A stretch of 64,000 nucleotides of DNA from Leeuwenhoekiella sp. (GTDB lineage: Bacteria > Bacteroidota > Bacteroidia > Flavobacteriales > Flavobacteriaceae), in contig PAPI01000024.1 of the NCBI GenBank assembly GCA_002708845.1, positions 1 to 64,000 of the forward strand. The letters run 5' to 3'. The notes under the pieces are model-generated. The model made no database searches. It was not told the origin of the DNA and worked only from the letters and a program-made list of their open reading frames with translations. Positions 44,302-54,046 of this stretch are shown here, one piece after another. The translations under genes and the position numbers were made by a program. Numbering within the stretch: the first letter of the stretch is position 1; each line of letters starts with the position of its first letter.

Positions 44302-45345
44302 ATGTTTAAACAATTTGGCGGCAAAATCACTCCCGAGCTAAAAAACCGCTACGCGCAATCGCCCAACTGGAAAGACGGTAAATTTGAAAATCTCGTAGAA
44401 ACCGGTATGGATTTTAGCCTGAAAGATCTACCAGGAATGCTCTATAAGCTATTCTTTCAAAAAGGAAACACCACACCCAATCGCGATTTGCCCATTATGC
44501 CAATTGATTTGGAAGCCTTTTTAGCGCCTTCCGACAGTATTAAATACATTTGGTACGGGCATGGGGTTTTTCTGCTGCGCGTAAATGGAAAGACACTGCT
44601 TATTGACCCCATGTTTGGTCCTGATGCAGCACCGATATCGCCTTTCGGTTCCAAACGTTTTACAAAAAATACGCTTGAGATCATAGATACCCTGCCCAAC
44701 ATCGATCTGATGCTGTTGACGCACGATCACTACGATCACCTGGATCTGGCGAGTATGAAAAAATTGATTCCGAAAATCAAATCCTATTATGTCGCACTTG
44801 GCAGCGCAAGACACCTGGAAGCCTGGGGAGTAAACCCAACGTTAATCACTGAATTTGACTGGTGGGATAGTGCAAACTTTGCCGAAATAGATATCACCTT
44901 TACGCCAAGCCGGCATTTTTCGGGGCGTGGATTAAACGACCGGGCAAAGTCTCTTTGGGGCGGCTGGGTTTTTAAAACCGCAACGGAATCGCTGTACCTT
45001 ACCGGTGATGGTGGATACGGTCCGCATTTCAAAGTAATCGGTGAGCGGCTGGGTCCGTTTGATTATGGATTGATAGAATGCGGTCAATATGGGGAAAAAT
45101 GGCATCAGATCCATATGTTTCCGGAAGAAAGTATAACTGCGGCTTTGGATTCCAAAATTAAACAGGGAATGCCTTATCATTGGGCAGGTTTTAAACTGGC
45201 TTTACACGACTGGACCGAGCCCGCAGATGAATTTGTAAACTATGCAGCAGAAAAAGGCTTTGAATATACTTTGCCTAAACTAGGCGCTATCAATACGTTG
45301 AAAGATCCCAGAATTACACAAAAGTGGTGGTCAAACTTTTTGTAA
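44302..45345 (+). CDS. MBL-fold hydrolase (NAPE-PLD/UlaG-like)
   Basis: A 347-residue metallo-beta-lactamase-fold protein. WYGHGVFLLRVNGKTLLIDPMFG precedes the metal motif LLTHDHYDHLD (HxHxDH). A third His lies in FTPSRHFSGRGLNDR, the bridging Asp in LTGDGGYGPHF, and a further His in HWAGFKL near the end. The pattern matches NAPE-phospholipase D-like or UlaG-like hydrolases, which act on phosphodiesters or lactones. It is encoded with the PepSY protein. The substrate is unknown. Confidence 0.88.
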   Translation: MFKQFGGKITPELKNRYAQSPNWKDGKFENLVETGMDFSLKDLPGMLYKLFFQKGNTTPNRDLPIMPIDLEAFLAPSDSIKYIWYGHGVFLLRVNGKTLLIDPMFGPDAAPISPFGSKRFTKNTLEIIDTLPNIDLMLLTHDHYDHLDLASMKKLIPKIKSYYVALGSARHLEAWGVNPTLITEFDWWDSANFAEIDITFTPSRHFSGRGLNDRAKSLWGGWVFKTATESLYLTGDGGYGPHFKVIGERLGPFDYGLIECGQYGEKWHQIHMFPEESITAALDSKIKQGMPYHWAGFKLALHDWTEPADEFVNYAAEKGFEYTLPKLGAINTLKDPRITQKWWSNFL

Positions 45346-45413
45346 AAATGCATATTTAAAATAAGCGATAAAGTGTTTATATTGCTGCTTTTACCCCTTA
45401 TCAATTAGTTTTT

Positions 45414-47303
45414 ATGCGTTTCTCATTTTCTCTCACGCTTCTCTTTTTTCTCACGATTACTTCCGCCTTTGCTCAAAGAGATACGTATGGCATTATTATG
45501 CCAAACAGCAATTCAACCCGCGCCAATTGCCAGCGTTGTCTGCAGTTGTTTGCCCAAAAACCTAAAGAAGTTCAGTTTTCTGTAGAAAAAGATGACAACA
45601 ATATGCTTTGGTTTAACATAAGCGATAAGCGCTGGTTTGAGCAAATGTTTCAAAAATCAGGTGATGGGATTGCGCTGGATATTGTGAGTAAAAAGCGCTA
45701 CGATTGCAACGATACCCCTCCGGGAACGAATCAAATTCGCGGTCTTTTACAAAAGCCGGTTTATGCAGAGGTACTGCGCCGGGGTCTAAAACCTTATGGT
45801 GATGGCTTCAGAGTGCGCGTAGGTGTATTGCCCGACGAACTTAAAGGAGAAACGCTGGAATACAATATTTTGTTCTTAAACAATAAGCACCTGTGTATGT
45901 ATTATACGGTGTACAATCTGGAAGCCTACAACTGGCAATTGCTGGATATGGGGGTGTATCTGGACACCATCACGTTTAAAAAGCAGGAGCAAACAGGAGA
46001 TACGTTAATTTCCAAATCCTATAAAACGCTGAATTTCAAAATTCCGTTTGAGAAAAACAAATCAGAGTATCTGGCGGAAGATATCAGGCCGGTTTACGAT
46101 TCGTTACGTCTGACTGATTTTGATATTAAAGCCATTGAAATACAAGCCTACAGCAGCGTTGAAGGCAATCTGGAGCGCAATATTGAATTGCAGGAACAGC
46201 GTGCTGCGAGTATTGTAAAGGCTTTGCAAACCTTTCAGGAACCTACCATTGAAACCAAAGTAACCTCCGCAGAAAACTGGGTAGAGTTTCTAAAAGATAT
46301 TCAGAATACGCCCTATGCTTCTTACAAAGAACTCAGCAAAGCGGAAGTAAAACAAAAACTGGCCGGGCCAGACGGCGATAAGCTCGAACCTATTTTAAAA
46401 AATCACCGAAAGGCTTTGATTAGCCTTTCGCTGGAAAAGAAGAGCAGCTATAAAACGATGTCTTCGGAAACTTTAATTACTGAATTCAACGCTGCCTTGC
46501 AGAATGACGAGGTGATTAAAGCTCAGGAAATTCAGAATCTGCTTTTAGGTCGGGTACGCGATAAATTGCTTGATCCCGATTCGTTAAAAGATATGCAAAT
46601 CCCACGGCAGGAAAAGTACAGTGATTTTTTAAACAGCAACGCTGCTGCACGTTGTTTGGTAGATCAGGCCTATCTCGTGATTGCGTATAACGAACTGAAA
46701 AAACTGGAAGATCTGGATCCGGACAATCGCAAAATAAAATACAATCTGGCCGCGCTCAAATTCGTAATCTGGAAATTTGACGTACAACCGGTTGATCCTG
46801 CCGCCTTTTTAACCCAAATTCGAAAACTACGATCCTATGATATTGACGAAAGTCTTATTGGTAGGATGTTGACCAATTATTACATCATTCAAAGTGAAAA
46901 GTATGCCCGTGCCCGAAATTATGGTCAGAAAGATGCCGCAGTACGACAGGTATTAGCACTTATGAAAAGTGTGCCCCTTCGTGATGAAGATTACTTGAGT
47001 ATTGCACAATACCTCACGTATTATTCTGACATGGCACAGGCAACTGCCCTTATTGAAAATCGCGTGAATCGTATTGATGTAGATGAAGATTTACTCTTTT
47101 ATTACCTCAATCTTACGATTATAGATGAGGAGCTCACCCAGACTTCAGACTACCGCAGTATTATGCTGAATGCTTTTAATAGAAACAAATCCCGGTACTG
47201 CCGCCTTTTTAATGCTTCAAACAATGGGGGAGTGACCTTTCAACTACTTGAAGATGATTATTTAAGAGACTCGTATTGTGAGAATTGCGAAGGTTTAGAA
47301 TAA
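45414..47303 (+). CDS. Exported protein with OmpA-like segment
   Basis: A 629-residue protein with a signal peptide (RFSFSLTLLFFLTITSAFA). Cys-containing stretches near the start include NCQRCLQLFAQKP. The central segment (IRPVYDSLRLTDFDIKAIEI, AYSSVEGNLERNIELQEQRA, ASIVKALQTF) has the layout of an OmpA-type peptidoglycan-binding domain. The C-terminal 250 residues are helical and may form TPR-like repeats (AYNELKKLEDLDPDNRKIKY). I recognise no specific family. Confidence 0.72.
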   Translation: MRFSFSLTLLFFLTITSAFAQRDTYGIIMPNSNSTRANCQRCLQLFAQKPKEVQFSVEKDDNNMLWFNISDKRWFEQMFQKSGDGIALDIVSKKRYDCNDTPPGTNQIRGLLQKPVYAEVLRRGLKPYGDGFRVRVGVLPDELKGETLEYNILFLNNKHLCMYYTVYNLEAYNWQLLDMGVYLDTITFKKQEQTGDTLISKSYKTLNFKIPFEKNKSEYLAEDIRPVYDSLRLTDFDIKAIEIQAYSSVEGNLERNIELQEQRAASIVKALQTFQEPTIETKVTSAENWVEFLKDIQNTPYASYKELSKAEVKQKLAGPDGDKLEPILKNHRKALISLSLEKKSSYKTMSSETLITEFNAALQNDEVIKAQEIQNLLLGRVRDKLLDPDSLKDMQIPRQEKYSDFLNSNAAARCLVDQAYLVIAYNELKKLEDLDPDNRKIKYNLAALKFVIWKFDVQPVDPAAFLTQIRKLRSYDIDESLIGRMLTNYYIIQSEKYARARNYGQKDAAVRQVLALMKSVPLRDEDYLSIAQYLTYYSDMAQATALIENRVNRIDVDEDLLFYYLNLTIIDEELTQTSDYRSIMLNAFNRNKSRYCRLFNASNNGGVTFQLLEDDYLRDSYCENCEGLE

Positions 47304-47367
47304 AATCATCCTATCGATTTTTGGGAGCAGAAATAGCCTAACTTCGCGCCTTCTTAAAAAAGACGCT

Positions 47368-47817
47368 ATGAAACGCATTACCGCTTACCGAAAATTATTC
47401 AATACAGATAAAGACGCCGATTTAAAACAACTTAAATCCGCTTACCGCAATTTGGTAAAAGAATGGCATCCAGATAAATTTCAGGATGGTGATGTGCGCA
47501 AAGAAGAAGCCGAATTAAAAAGTCGCGAGATTATTGATGCCTACCATTTTCTGGTAAGCATTGCGCCTGAAACACACGCTGCAAACAAAGAAGTATATAC
47601 GGAAACCATCACCAACTCGGGAATTGCTGATTACCAGCATAAAGGTTTAGTACTTGAAATCACTTTTACAGATGGCAGCACATATGAATATTTTGGTATA
47701 GCAAAACCCACGTTTCTAAAATTCCATAATGCTGGAAATCAGGTGCGTTTCGCAAAGCGAAATATTTACAATTCGTTTTTATACCGAAAATCAAAACGAC
47801 TCCTGCAGGAAGCCTAA
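47368..47817 (+). CDS. J-domain + KTSC-domain fusion protein
   Basis: A 149-residue fusion. Residues ~1-65 are a J domain (YRNLVKEWHPDKF, HPD at 34-36), which would stimulate an Hsp70. Residues ~85-149 are a KTSC domain (LEITFTDGSTYEYFGIAKPT followed by FLKFHNAG and NSFLYRK), a small domain usually linked to nucleic-acid or lysyl-tRNA-synthetase-related proteins. The pair occurs as one gene in other Bacteroidota. Targets are unknown. A TTTCGC-AAA-GCGAAA palindrome lies within the coding sequence at 47748-47762. Confidence 0.8.
   Translation: MKRITAYRKLFNTDKDADLKQLKSAYRNLVKEWHPDKFQDGDVRKEEAELKSREIIDAYHFLVSIAPETHAANKEVYTETITNSGIADYQHKGLVLEITFTDGSTYEYFGIAKPTFLKFHNAGNQVRFAKRNIYNSFLYRKSKRLLQEA
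47748..47762. repeat. TTTCGC-AAA-GCGAAA palindrome within coding sequence
   Basis: Perfect 6-bp arms with a 3-base loop. It is translated as FAKR (then N) inside the KTSC domain of the J-KTSC protein. It is the same motif as the intergenic copies after hisG and hisF. Confidence 0.5.
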
Positions 47818-47826
47818 CCGATTGCT

Positions 47827-48687
47827 ATGGCTAAAAAGGCGATATATGCGGTTATCCTTGCAGCTTGTATAGCCGGGCTTAATGGTATTTTGATTAAAAA
47901 AATGCCCGACTTATCAACCGGCGCAATCGCGTGGTTTAGAGCCGGGATTCCCGTTTTGTTTCTGCTTCCGGGACTTATACGCGCCAATGATTTTAAGGTT
48001 AGTGGCAATTATAAAATGCTGCTTTTAGCTTCTGGCATCAATGCGTTGCGGATGTATTTTTACCTCATCGCCTTTATCTACACTTCTATAGGTAATGCAG
48101 TTGTTCTTTTTTACATCTATCCGCTTTTTGTAACGATTATCGAGTCCCTCATTTATAAAACTCCTATTAAAAAGACTCAGATTTACTTGATGCTGCTTGC
48201 TTTTATCGGGATTGTTTTTACCTACATAAACAAGCCCTTCAGTTTTGAATCGAAAGACTTTATAGGAATGCTTGCTGCCTTGCTCGCTGCTGTAGGATAT
48301 GCATTTTTTGTAAGTCTGTTTAAGAGACAGACAGGGCATTGCAACCGCAATCAGTTGTTGTTTTATCAAAATATAGCAGGAGCCGTCTTGTTTCTTCCGT
48401 TTTTGTTTGGCATTGAAAGTCCACCAGCCGAAGAATTAGGTATAGCGGTTTTTTATGCGCTTTTGATAGGGATTTTAGTTTTTAGCTTGTTCTTTTTCGG
48501 CTTAAAACACCTTAATGCTACTACAGCTGCTTCGTTAATGTATCTGGAAATCCTGAGCGCCATCATCTACAGCTATTTTTTGCTGGGCGAAAAATTAACC
48601 TGGAATACATATGTCGGTGGAAGTCTTATACTGATCAGCAGCTTCTTTATTTCAAGAATCAATAAAACTGCGACTTCTGAATCCTAG
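47827..48687 (+). CDS. EamA/DMT-family transporter
   Basis: A 286-residue inner-membrane protein with about ten hydrophobic helices in two repeated EamA halves (AIYAVILAACIAGLNGIL..., FIGMLAALLAAVGYAFFV...). The helices carry short polar loops and the signature LEILSAIIYSYFLLGEKLTW near the end. Drug/metabolite transporters of this family export or import small molecules, and the substrate cannot be read here. It begins nine bases after the J-KTSC gene and may share its transcript. Confidence 0.85.
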   Translation: MAKKAIYAVILAACIAGLNGILIKKMPDLSTGAIAWFRAGIPVLFLLPGLIRANDFKVSGNYKMLLLASGINALRMYFYLIAFIYTSIGNAVVLFYIYPLFVTIIESLIYKTPIKKTQIYLMLLAFIGIVFTYINKPFSFESKDFIGMLAALLAAVGYAFFVSLFKRQTGHCNRNQLLFYQNIAGAVLFLPFLFGIESPPAEELGIAVFYALLIGILVFSLFFFGLKHLNATTAASLMYLEILSAIIYSYFLLGEKLTWNTYVGGSLILISSFFISRINKTATSES

Positions 48688-48716
48688 GTAGATCTTTGAA
48701 TTTGTCAGCGGAAGTT

Positions 48717-48739
48717 AACCTGAGTGAATCACTCGCGTT
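48717..48739. promoter_or_regulatory. Candidate operator palindrome upstream of adh
   Basis: AACctGAGTGaatCACTCgcGTT is a 23-bp interrupted palindrome: 5-bp arms around AAT plus outer AAC/GTT. It lies about 80 bases before the alcohol dehydrogenase ATG. There is no T-run after it, so it looks like a protein-binding site rather than a terminator. The regulator is unknown. Confidence 0.35.
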
Positions 48740-48820
48740 AAACTTAGTTTAAAACCCAATCTGATGCTTGTTAAGGCTTACATATAGGCGTAACTTATTG
48801 CTCAAAGTAAACAAAGAATT

Positions 48821-49870
48821 ATGAGTGAAGTAAAAGCATATGGCGCAGCAGATGCCAAAGCAGATTTAAAACAACTAAATATCGAACGTCGGGATGTAAA
48901 ACCTCGCGATGTAAAAATAAAAATCACTTACTGCGGAGTGTGTCACAGTGATATTCACACCGTGCGTAATGACTGGGGAGGCTCTAAATATCCGGTAGTT
49001 CCCGGTCACGAAATTATAGGAGAAATTCTTGAAGTAGGTAGTGAAGTCACCGATTTTAAAGTAGGCCAAACCGTTGGAGTAGGCTGTATGGTAGACTCAT
49101 GTCGCGAATGCGAACCCTGTAAACACGATTTGGAGCAGTTTTGTGAAGAAGGAATGGTGGGCACGTATAATGGTAAAGACAAGCATTTAGGAGGTCATAC
49201 TTTTGGCGGTTATTCCGAAGAAATTATTGTTGATCACTATTATGTGCTTAGCGTACCCGATAATCTGGATACTAAAGCCGTAGCGCCACTATTATGCGCG
49301 GGTATCACTACATTCTCTCCATTAAACCATTGGAAAGTTGGAAAAGGAGATAAAGTTGGTGTAATAGGTCTTGGAGGTCTGGGACATATGGGAATCAAAT
49401 TTGCTCACGCAATGGGAGCACACGTAGTGATGATTACCACCAGCCCTGGTAAAGCAGAAGATGCGAAGCGATTAGGTGCAGATGAAGTATTGATCTCTAA
49501 AGACAAAGATGCGATGAAAAAGCACAAGGGTTCTTTTGATTTCTTACTTAATACCGTTCCTGTAGGGCACGACATCAATCCGTATTTAAACTTATTGAAA
49601 ATTGATGCGACCATGTGTATGGTAGGAGCTGTAGAACCGCTTGAGGCTGTACACGGTGGCAACCTGATTATGGGCCGTAAAAATGTTGCAGGTTCCTTAA
49701 TTGGTGGTATTAAAGAAACTCAGGAAATGCTCGATTTTTGTGGAGAGCACGATATTGTAAGTGATATCGAGATGATCAACATCGATACGATTAATGAAGC
49801 CTATGAGCGTGTAGTTAATGGTGATGTGAAATACCGTTTTGTTATCGACATTGAATCGTTGAGAAACTAG
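48821..49870 (+). CDS. Zinc-dependent alcohol dehydrogenase (CAD/YahK type)
   Basis: A 349-residue medium-chain dehydrogenase. The catalytic zinc site is CGVCHSDIHTVRNDWG with GHE in VPGHEIIGE. The structural zinc site has DSCRECEPCKHDLEQFC. The cofactor motif is GVIGLGGLGHMGIKFAHAMG. The pattern GTYNGKD...GGHTFGGYSEEI is typical of the YahK/cinnamyl alcohol dehydrogenase group, which prefers NADPH and reduces a range of aldehydes. A strong terminator follows. Confidence 0.92.
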   Translation: MSEVKAYGAADAKADLKQLNIERRDVKPRDVKIKITYCGVCHSDIHTVRNDWGGSKYPVVPGHEIIGEILEVGSEVTDFKVGQTVGVGCMVDSCRECEPCKHDLEQFCEEGMVGTYNGKDKHLGGHTFGGYSEEIIVDHYYVLSVPDNLDTKAVAPLLCAGITTFSPLNHWKVGKGDKVGVIGLGGLGHMGIKFAHAMGAHVVMITTSPGKAEDAKRLGADEVLISKDKDAMKKHKGSFDFLLNTVPVGHDINPYLNLLKIDATMCMVGAVEPLEAVHGGNLIMGRKNVAGSLIGGIKETQEMLDFCGEHDIVSDIEMINIDTINEAYERVVNGDVKYRFVIDIESLRN

Positions 49871-49890
49871 GGTTTATAGACATTAGAATC

Positions 49891-49929
49891 AAAAAGCCGA
49901 TACAACTGATTGTATCGGCTTTTTTTTTA
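49891..49929. terminator. Bidirectional intrinsic terminator
   Basis: AAAAAGCCGATACA-actgat-TGTATCGGCTTTTTTTTT: a 9-10 bp stem, with A's before it and T's after. It serves adh (plus) and the convergent trehalose synthase gene (minus). Confidence 0.92.
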
Positions 49930-49944
49930 TGCTTAATAAGATCA

Positions 49945-52900
49945 CTATTTACAGGAATCCAGTATTGACTGAATTCCGCGTAGCGGAACTAATGACCAGT
50001 GCGGCCGGTTATTGAGTTCATAATTAAGTTCAGTCACTGCTTTTTCAAGTATAAAGGTTTCTAACAATACTTTGAAGTCATCGGTGTCTGACGGAATCAG
50101 ATTAGAATCTCCTAACGTATCGCAATAGCCTTTCAAATAAAATCGCGTCATATAATAAAACCAAAGTTCTGCCCAGTGCTCCAGGTCAGACTCCCGGTAT
50201 TCATCAGCATAATTGATTTGCATAAAGGGTGTGTAAGCCGCATAATGAAGGGATCGTATCATCGAGGCCACATCACGTAAGCCAGATCGTAGAATTCGAC
50301 GCTCACTAAAAGGTCGCGTAGGCTCGCCTTCAAAATTAATAATAATGTAGTCCTTACCGGTCCATAGTAATTGCTCCAGATGATAATCTCCATGGGTTCG
50401 TATTTTAACGGTATCCAGTTTGTGGTCAAAGACACGCTTAAAGCATTCTGAAACTTCATTCTTTCGCTCTAAAACTGCTTCAGCTTCCTGCTGTATTCCT
50501 TCGGGAAGACTGGGTATTGATTTTTTGAGATTTTCAAAGGTTTCCCGGCTCAGGCTTTGTAGGGATGAATAGAGCGAACGCTGATAATGTAACGAAAACG
50601 CTTCATGCTCAAAGCCTTTAAGATTTTTATGACTGGCCAGTGCCTGGTGCATTTCGGCACTACGCTGCCCTAAAAGACTTATGCGTTGGGGCAATAAACT
50701 ATCTACAAGCTCCTGATCACGCTCAATAAGTTCCTCAAAAGTGAGTTTTTCCAATCGGGATTCCGTGTTGAACTTTGGGACTTCGGGTATATTAGACGTC
50801 TCTACGCGCTCTATATATCGATGCGCCGCATCTTTTGCATTTTCCCAGGCAGTACCCGTATTCGTTACCAAATCCTGCATCATTCCAAGCACAGGATCAC
50901 TATTTCTCGGAGTTTTATACCGAATACTTCCCATATACTGAGGGGTGTTGTCAAACTGAACGGTTTCGGTAAGAAACTGTGAGATTTCCGCATCGGGGTT
51001 TATGGTACTATCTAATCTACGGTATAACTTCAGAAAATAGCGGTGATCATAAATGATTGAAGTATTGCTGCGACGGGTTTCAATTAAACGTGAAGAAACT
51101 TCTTCTATATCGCCGTCTGGTGCAGTTTTCCCTTTTTCAAACACCATCGCTTCCTTACCTGATTTGATGGTTTTGCCTTTCTGAAGGTTGTAAAAAAGGA
51201 ACTCACGAAATTCGGGCACATGTACTGCATCCACCAGAAGTCCTTCTTCATTACCCAATGTTATTTGAGAAATTTTGCCTTTTTCGGGTAATTCTTCCAG
51301 AAGTTTCTCGTGATTCAGAGAAACAAATGCTACGGGAAACTGATAAATTTCAGGTAAGCCTTCGTTATAGGTTACTTCCGCAATCAGGTTTTTAACTGGA
51401 AAATCTGGAACATCCAGATCCAGGATATTATCTACTGAAATAGATTGTACAATACGGTTTTGGTCTGTAAACCAGTATTGACCTTTAAAATAACGGGGAA
51501 ATACTTTTACTTCAAGTGCCTGAAGCGCCTTATTACTGAAAAGTTCATCCCAACCGGAAGCTTTAAGCTGTGGTAAAGGACCATCTTGAGAAGCTACATC
51601 GGCTTTTATAAGCGAGAACCAGTAATACCCGTGTGGTGCCATCGTAAAAAGATATGGTCGACTGGTAATTTTTGGAAATCTATTATGACTGAAAACTTCC
51701 ACCGGAATATAATCTACATAATCATCAAGCTCAAGTTCCACAGCCTGTGAAAAGCGGGAAAGATTTGCTATCACCAGAATATTTTCGTCGCCATAACTCC
51801 GGGTAAAGGCCAGTATTTTTGAGTTGGAAGGGGAGAAGAACTTGATATCGCCGCGCCCAAAGGCTTTAAAACTTTTACGCATATTCAATATACGCTTCAT
51901 CCACCAGAGCAGCGAAGACGGATTGATTTGCTGAGACTCTACATTGACTGTTTGTGAATTGTACTGTGGGTCAATAATTGTAGGCAGGTATAACTTTTGC
52001 GGATTTGCCATCGAGAACCCGGCATTTCGGTCTGCTCTCCATTGCATGGGTGTACGTACGCCATCGCGATCTCCCAGATAGAAATTATCACCCATCCCGA
52101 TCTCATCCCCATAATACATGACCGGAGTTCCTGGAAGGGAGAAGAGCAATACATTCATCAGCTCAATTTTACTGCGATTATTATCAAGCAGGGGTGCAAG
52201 TCTGCGGCGAATTCCCACATTAATTTTGGCTTTATGATCCTGAGAATAGACTTTATACATATAATCTCGCTCCTCATCGGTCACCATTTCGAGGGTGAGT
52301 TCGTCGTGATTTCTTAGGAAAATCGCCCACTGGCAACTTTCAGGAATATCCGGTGTTTGGTCTATAATATCTATAATAGGATAGCGGTCTTCCATTTTTA
52401 CCGACATAAACATGCGCGGCATAATAGGGAAGTGGTAATTCATATGACACTCATCACCATCACCAAAATAAGCAGCAGAATCTTCGGGCCACATGTTAGC
52501 CTCTGCGAGCAGCAATTTGTTATCGTATTTATCGTCTATGCGTTTACGGAGTTTTTTAAGGAATACGTGCGTTTCCGGCAAATTTTCGCAGTTTGTGCCA
52601 TCGCGTTCAAACAGATAGGGTACGGCATCAAGCCTAAAGCCATCAACACCCAGGTCGCACCAGAAATCCATAATATTAAAGACTTCTTCCTGCACATCGG
52701 GATTATCAAAATTTAAATCGGGCTGATGGGCAAAGAAGCGGTGCCAGTAGTACTCCCCGGCAACCGGATCCCAGCTCCAGTTAGAAGGTTCGGTATCTGT
52801 AAAAATGATACGCGCATCCTTATACTTTTCAACGCTGTCACTCCACACATAATAATTTCGGTATTTAGAACCTGCAGGAGCTTTGCGCGCCCGTTGAAAC

Positions 52901-53253
52901 CACTCGTGCTGATCTGAAGTGTGATTAATTACAAGTTCGGTAATTACTTTCAGACCGCGTTTATGAGCCTCTTCTATAAAGTGTTTAAAATCTTCAATCT
53001 CTCCATAAGAAGGATTGATGCTGTAATAGTCTGCAATATCATAACCATCGTCGCGTAAGGGCGAGGGATAGAAGGGTAGTAACCAAATCGCTGTAATACC
53101 CAGTTCTTCTAAATAATCAAGCTTCTGTAATAATCCTTCAAAATCCCCGATTCCATCTCCATTACTGTCAAAAAAAGCTTTGATGTGCAGTTCGTATATC
53201 ACCGCATCTTTGTACCAGTTTTTCTGATTTTCGGAAAGTGAAGGATTTATCAT
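49945..53253 (-). CDS. treS: Trehalose synthase-maltokinase fusion
   Basis: An 1102-residue fusion. Residues ~1-560 form a GH13 barrel that interconverts maltose and trehalose. It has [53 protein letters not shown] with the nucleophile Asp, [11 protein letters not shown] and [13 protein letters not shown]. After a beta-rich region, the C-terminal ~450 residues are a maltokinase-like phosphotransferase with KTIRTHG-type ([19 protein letters not shown]) and [11 protein letters not shown] motifs. The ATG at 53253 ([18 protein letters not shown]) is preferred to an upstream Met that would add a hydrophobic stretch. No glgE is adjacent. It stands alone, suggesting an osmoprotectant or storage-sugar role. 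Confidence 0.92.
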   Translation of the reverse strand: MINPSLSENQKNWYKDAVIYELHIKAFFDSNGDGIGDFEGLLQKLDYLEELGITAIWLLPFYPSPLRDDGYDIADYYSINPSYGEIEDFKHFIEEAHKRGLKVITELVINHTSDQHEWFQRARKAPAGSKYRNYYVWSDSVEKYKDARIIFTDTEPSNWSWDPVAGEYYWHRFFAHQPDLNFDNPDVQEEVFNIMDFWCDLGVDGFRLDAVPYLFERDGTNCENLPETHVFLKKLRKRIDDKYDNKLLLAEANMWPEDSAAYFGDGDECHMNYHFPIMPRMFMSVKMEDRYPIIDIIDQTPDIPESCQWAIFLRNHDELTLEMVTDEERDYMYKVYSQDHKAKINVGIRRRLAPLLDNNRSKIELMNVLLFSLPGTPVMYYGDEIGMGDNFYLGDRDGVRTPMQWRADRNAGFSMANPQKLYLPTIIDPQYNSQTVNVESQQINPSSLLWWMKRILNMRKSFKAFGRGDIKFFSPSNSKILAFTRSYGDENILVIANLSRFSQAVELELDDYVDYIPVEVFSHNRFPKITSRPYLFTMAPHGYYWFSLIKADVASQDGPLPQLKASGWDELFSNKALQALEVKVFPRYFKGQYWFTDQNRIVQSISVDNILDLDVPDFPVKNLIAEVTYNEGLPEIYQFPVAFVSLNHEKLLEELPEKGKISQITLGNEEGLLVDAVHVPEFREFLFYNLQKGKTIKSGKEAMVFEKGKTAPDGDIEEVSSRLIETRRSNTSIIYDHRYFLKLYRRLDSTINPDAEISQFLTETVQFDNTPQYMGSIRYKTPRNSDPVLGMMQDLVTNTGTAWENAKDAAHRYIERVETSNIPEVPKFNTESRLEKLTFEELIERDQELVDSLLPQRISLLGQRSAEMHQALASHKNLKGFEHEAFSLHYQRSLYSSLQSLSRETFENLKKSIPSLPEGIQQEAEAVLERKNEVSECFKRVFDHKLDTVKIRTHGDYHLEQLLWTGKDYIIINFEGEPTRPFSERRILRSGLRDVASMIRSLHYAAYTPFMQINYADEYRESDLEHWAELWFYYMTRFYLKGYCDTLGDSNLIPSDTDDFKVLLETFILEKAVTELNYELNNRPHWSLVPLRGIQSILDSCK

Positions 53254-53738
53254 AAGTATTAATAGTATTTGATTAGTTAGAATAAAACAGATAGACTTAA
53301 AAGTCATCAGCTTTAAATTTAAAAAAGTAGCCTGATATCAGGCGTTAAATAAAGAATAAAGCTTTTTTGTAAGTGAATAAAAAAAGAGCTACCATTCAGA
53401 ATTTCAAGGTGTTTAAAAGATAATCAGCTATTTTGAAGCTAAGACCAATAATTAGTTTACCTTTACGCCAGTAAACGCAGAGAGTTGTTTTGCGTTATCT
53501 ATAAGTTCAGTACTCTTTTTAAGTTATTACCGCTCTCGAGGCAAGTTTCCATTCTGAAACAGGTGAATTTTTTCACACTACTCTTCACAATACTACTTCT
53601 TCTTTAACTGTATTCTAAGATTCTTATCAAGTACCTGTAAAACCGGTTTCGCGGCTTTTTATGCTCGAAATCAAATAAGATAATATGAATAAGATAAAGC
53701 GTTTTTTAAATAAATTAATTAATAATAGAGTAACTACA
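53254..53738. other. Long untranslated leader of the cold-shock gene
   Basis: No protein gene is visible between treS and the cold-shock ATG. The stretch includes AACGCA-n11-TGCGTT, a possible hairpin at 53475-53497. A second weak hairpin around CCGGTTTCGCGG at 53643 is followed by TTTTTA. A long structured 5' untranslated region of this kind is usual for cold-shock genes and may act as an RNA thermosensor. This is inferred, not demonstrated. Confidence 0.5.
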
Positions 53739-53933
53739 ATGAAAGAAGGAACAGTAAAATTTTTCAATAATGCAAAAGGATTTGGATTTATCAATCCTGA
53801 AGGGTCAAACGAAGATGTTTTCGTACACGCTAGCGGCTTAATTGACGAAGTACGTGAGAATGACCGCGTAGAATTTGAAACTGAAAGAGGTAAAAAAGGA
53901 ATCAATGCAATCAACGTTCGCGTTATTGACTAA
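53739..53933 (+). CDS. Cold-shock protein
   Basis: A 64-residue cold-shock domain protein, an RNA chaperone. RNP1 is KGFGFI (13-18) and RNP2 is VFVHAS (27-32). The C-terminal half reads VEFETERGKKGINAINVRV. A longer frame opens at 53685, but MKEGTVKFFNNAKGFGF at 53739 is the family's standard start. A terminator follows the stop codon within about 20 bases. Confidence 0.95.
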   Translation: MKEGTVKFFNNAKGFGFINPEGSNEDVFVHASGLIDEVRENDRVEFETERGKKGINAINVRVID

Positions 53934-53954
53934 GTCCATATTTTATAAAATTCT

Positions 53955-53982
53955 TAAAGCCTTCGTTATGAAGGCTTTTTTT
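53955..53982 (+). terminator. Terminator of the cold-shock gene
   Basis: TAAAGCCTTC-gttat-GAAGGCTTTTTTTA: an 8-bp stem with seven T's, about 20 bases after the stop codon. Confidence 0.9.
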
Positions 53983-54046
53983 ATGTCTAAAATTTGATAT
54001 TTAATTCTGGAGAATAGTAGTAATTTCGCCCAAATTTTTTCTGCCG

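Noticed and set aside
53685-53738. 18-residue N-terminal extension of the cold-shock protein
   Set aside because: The family starts at MKEGTVKFF. It is kept as a possibility in the leader finding but not annotated as coding.
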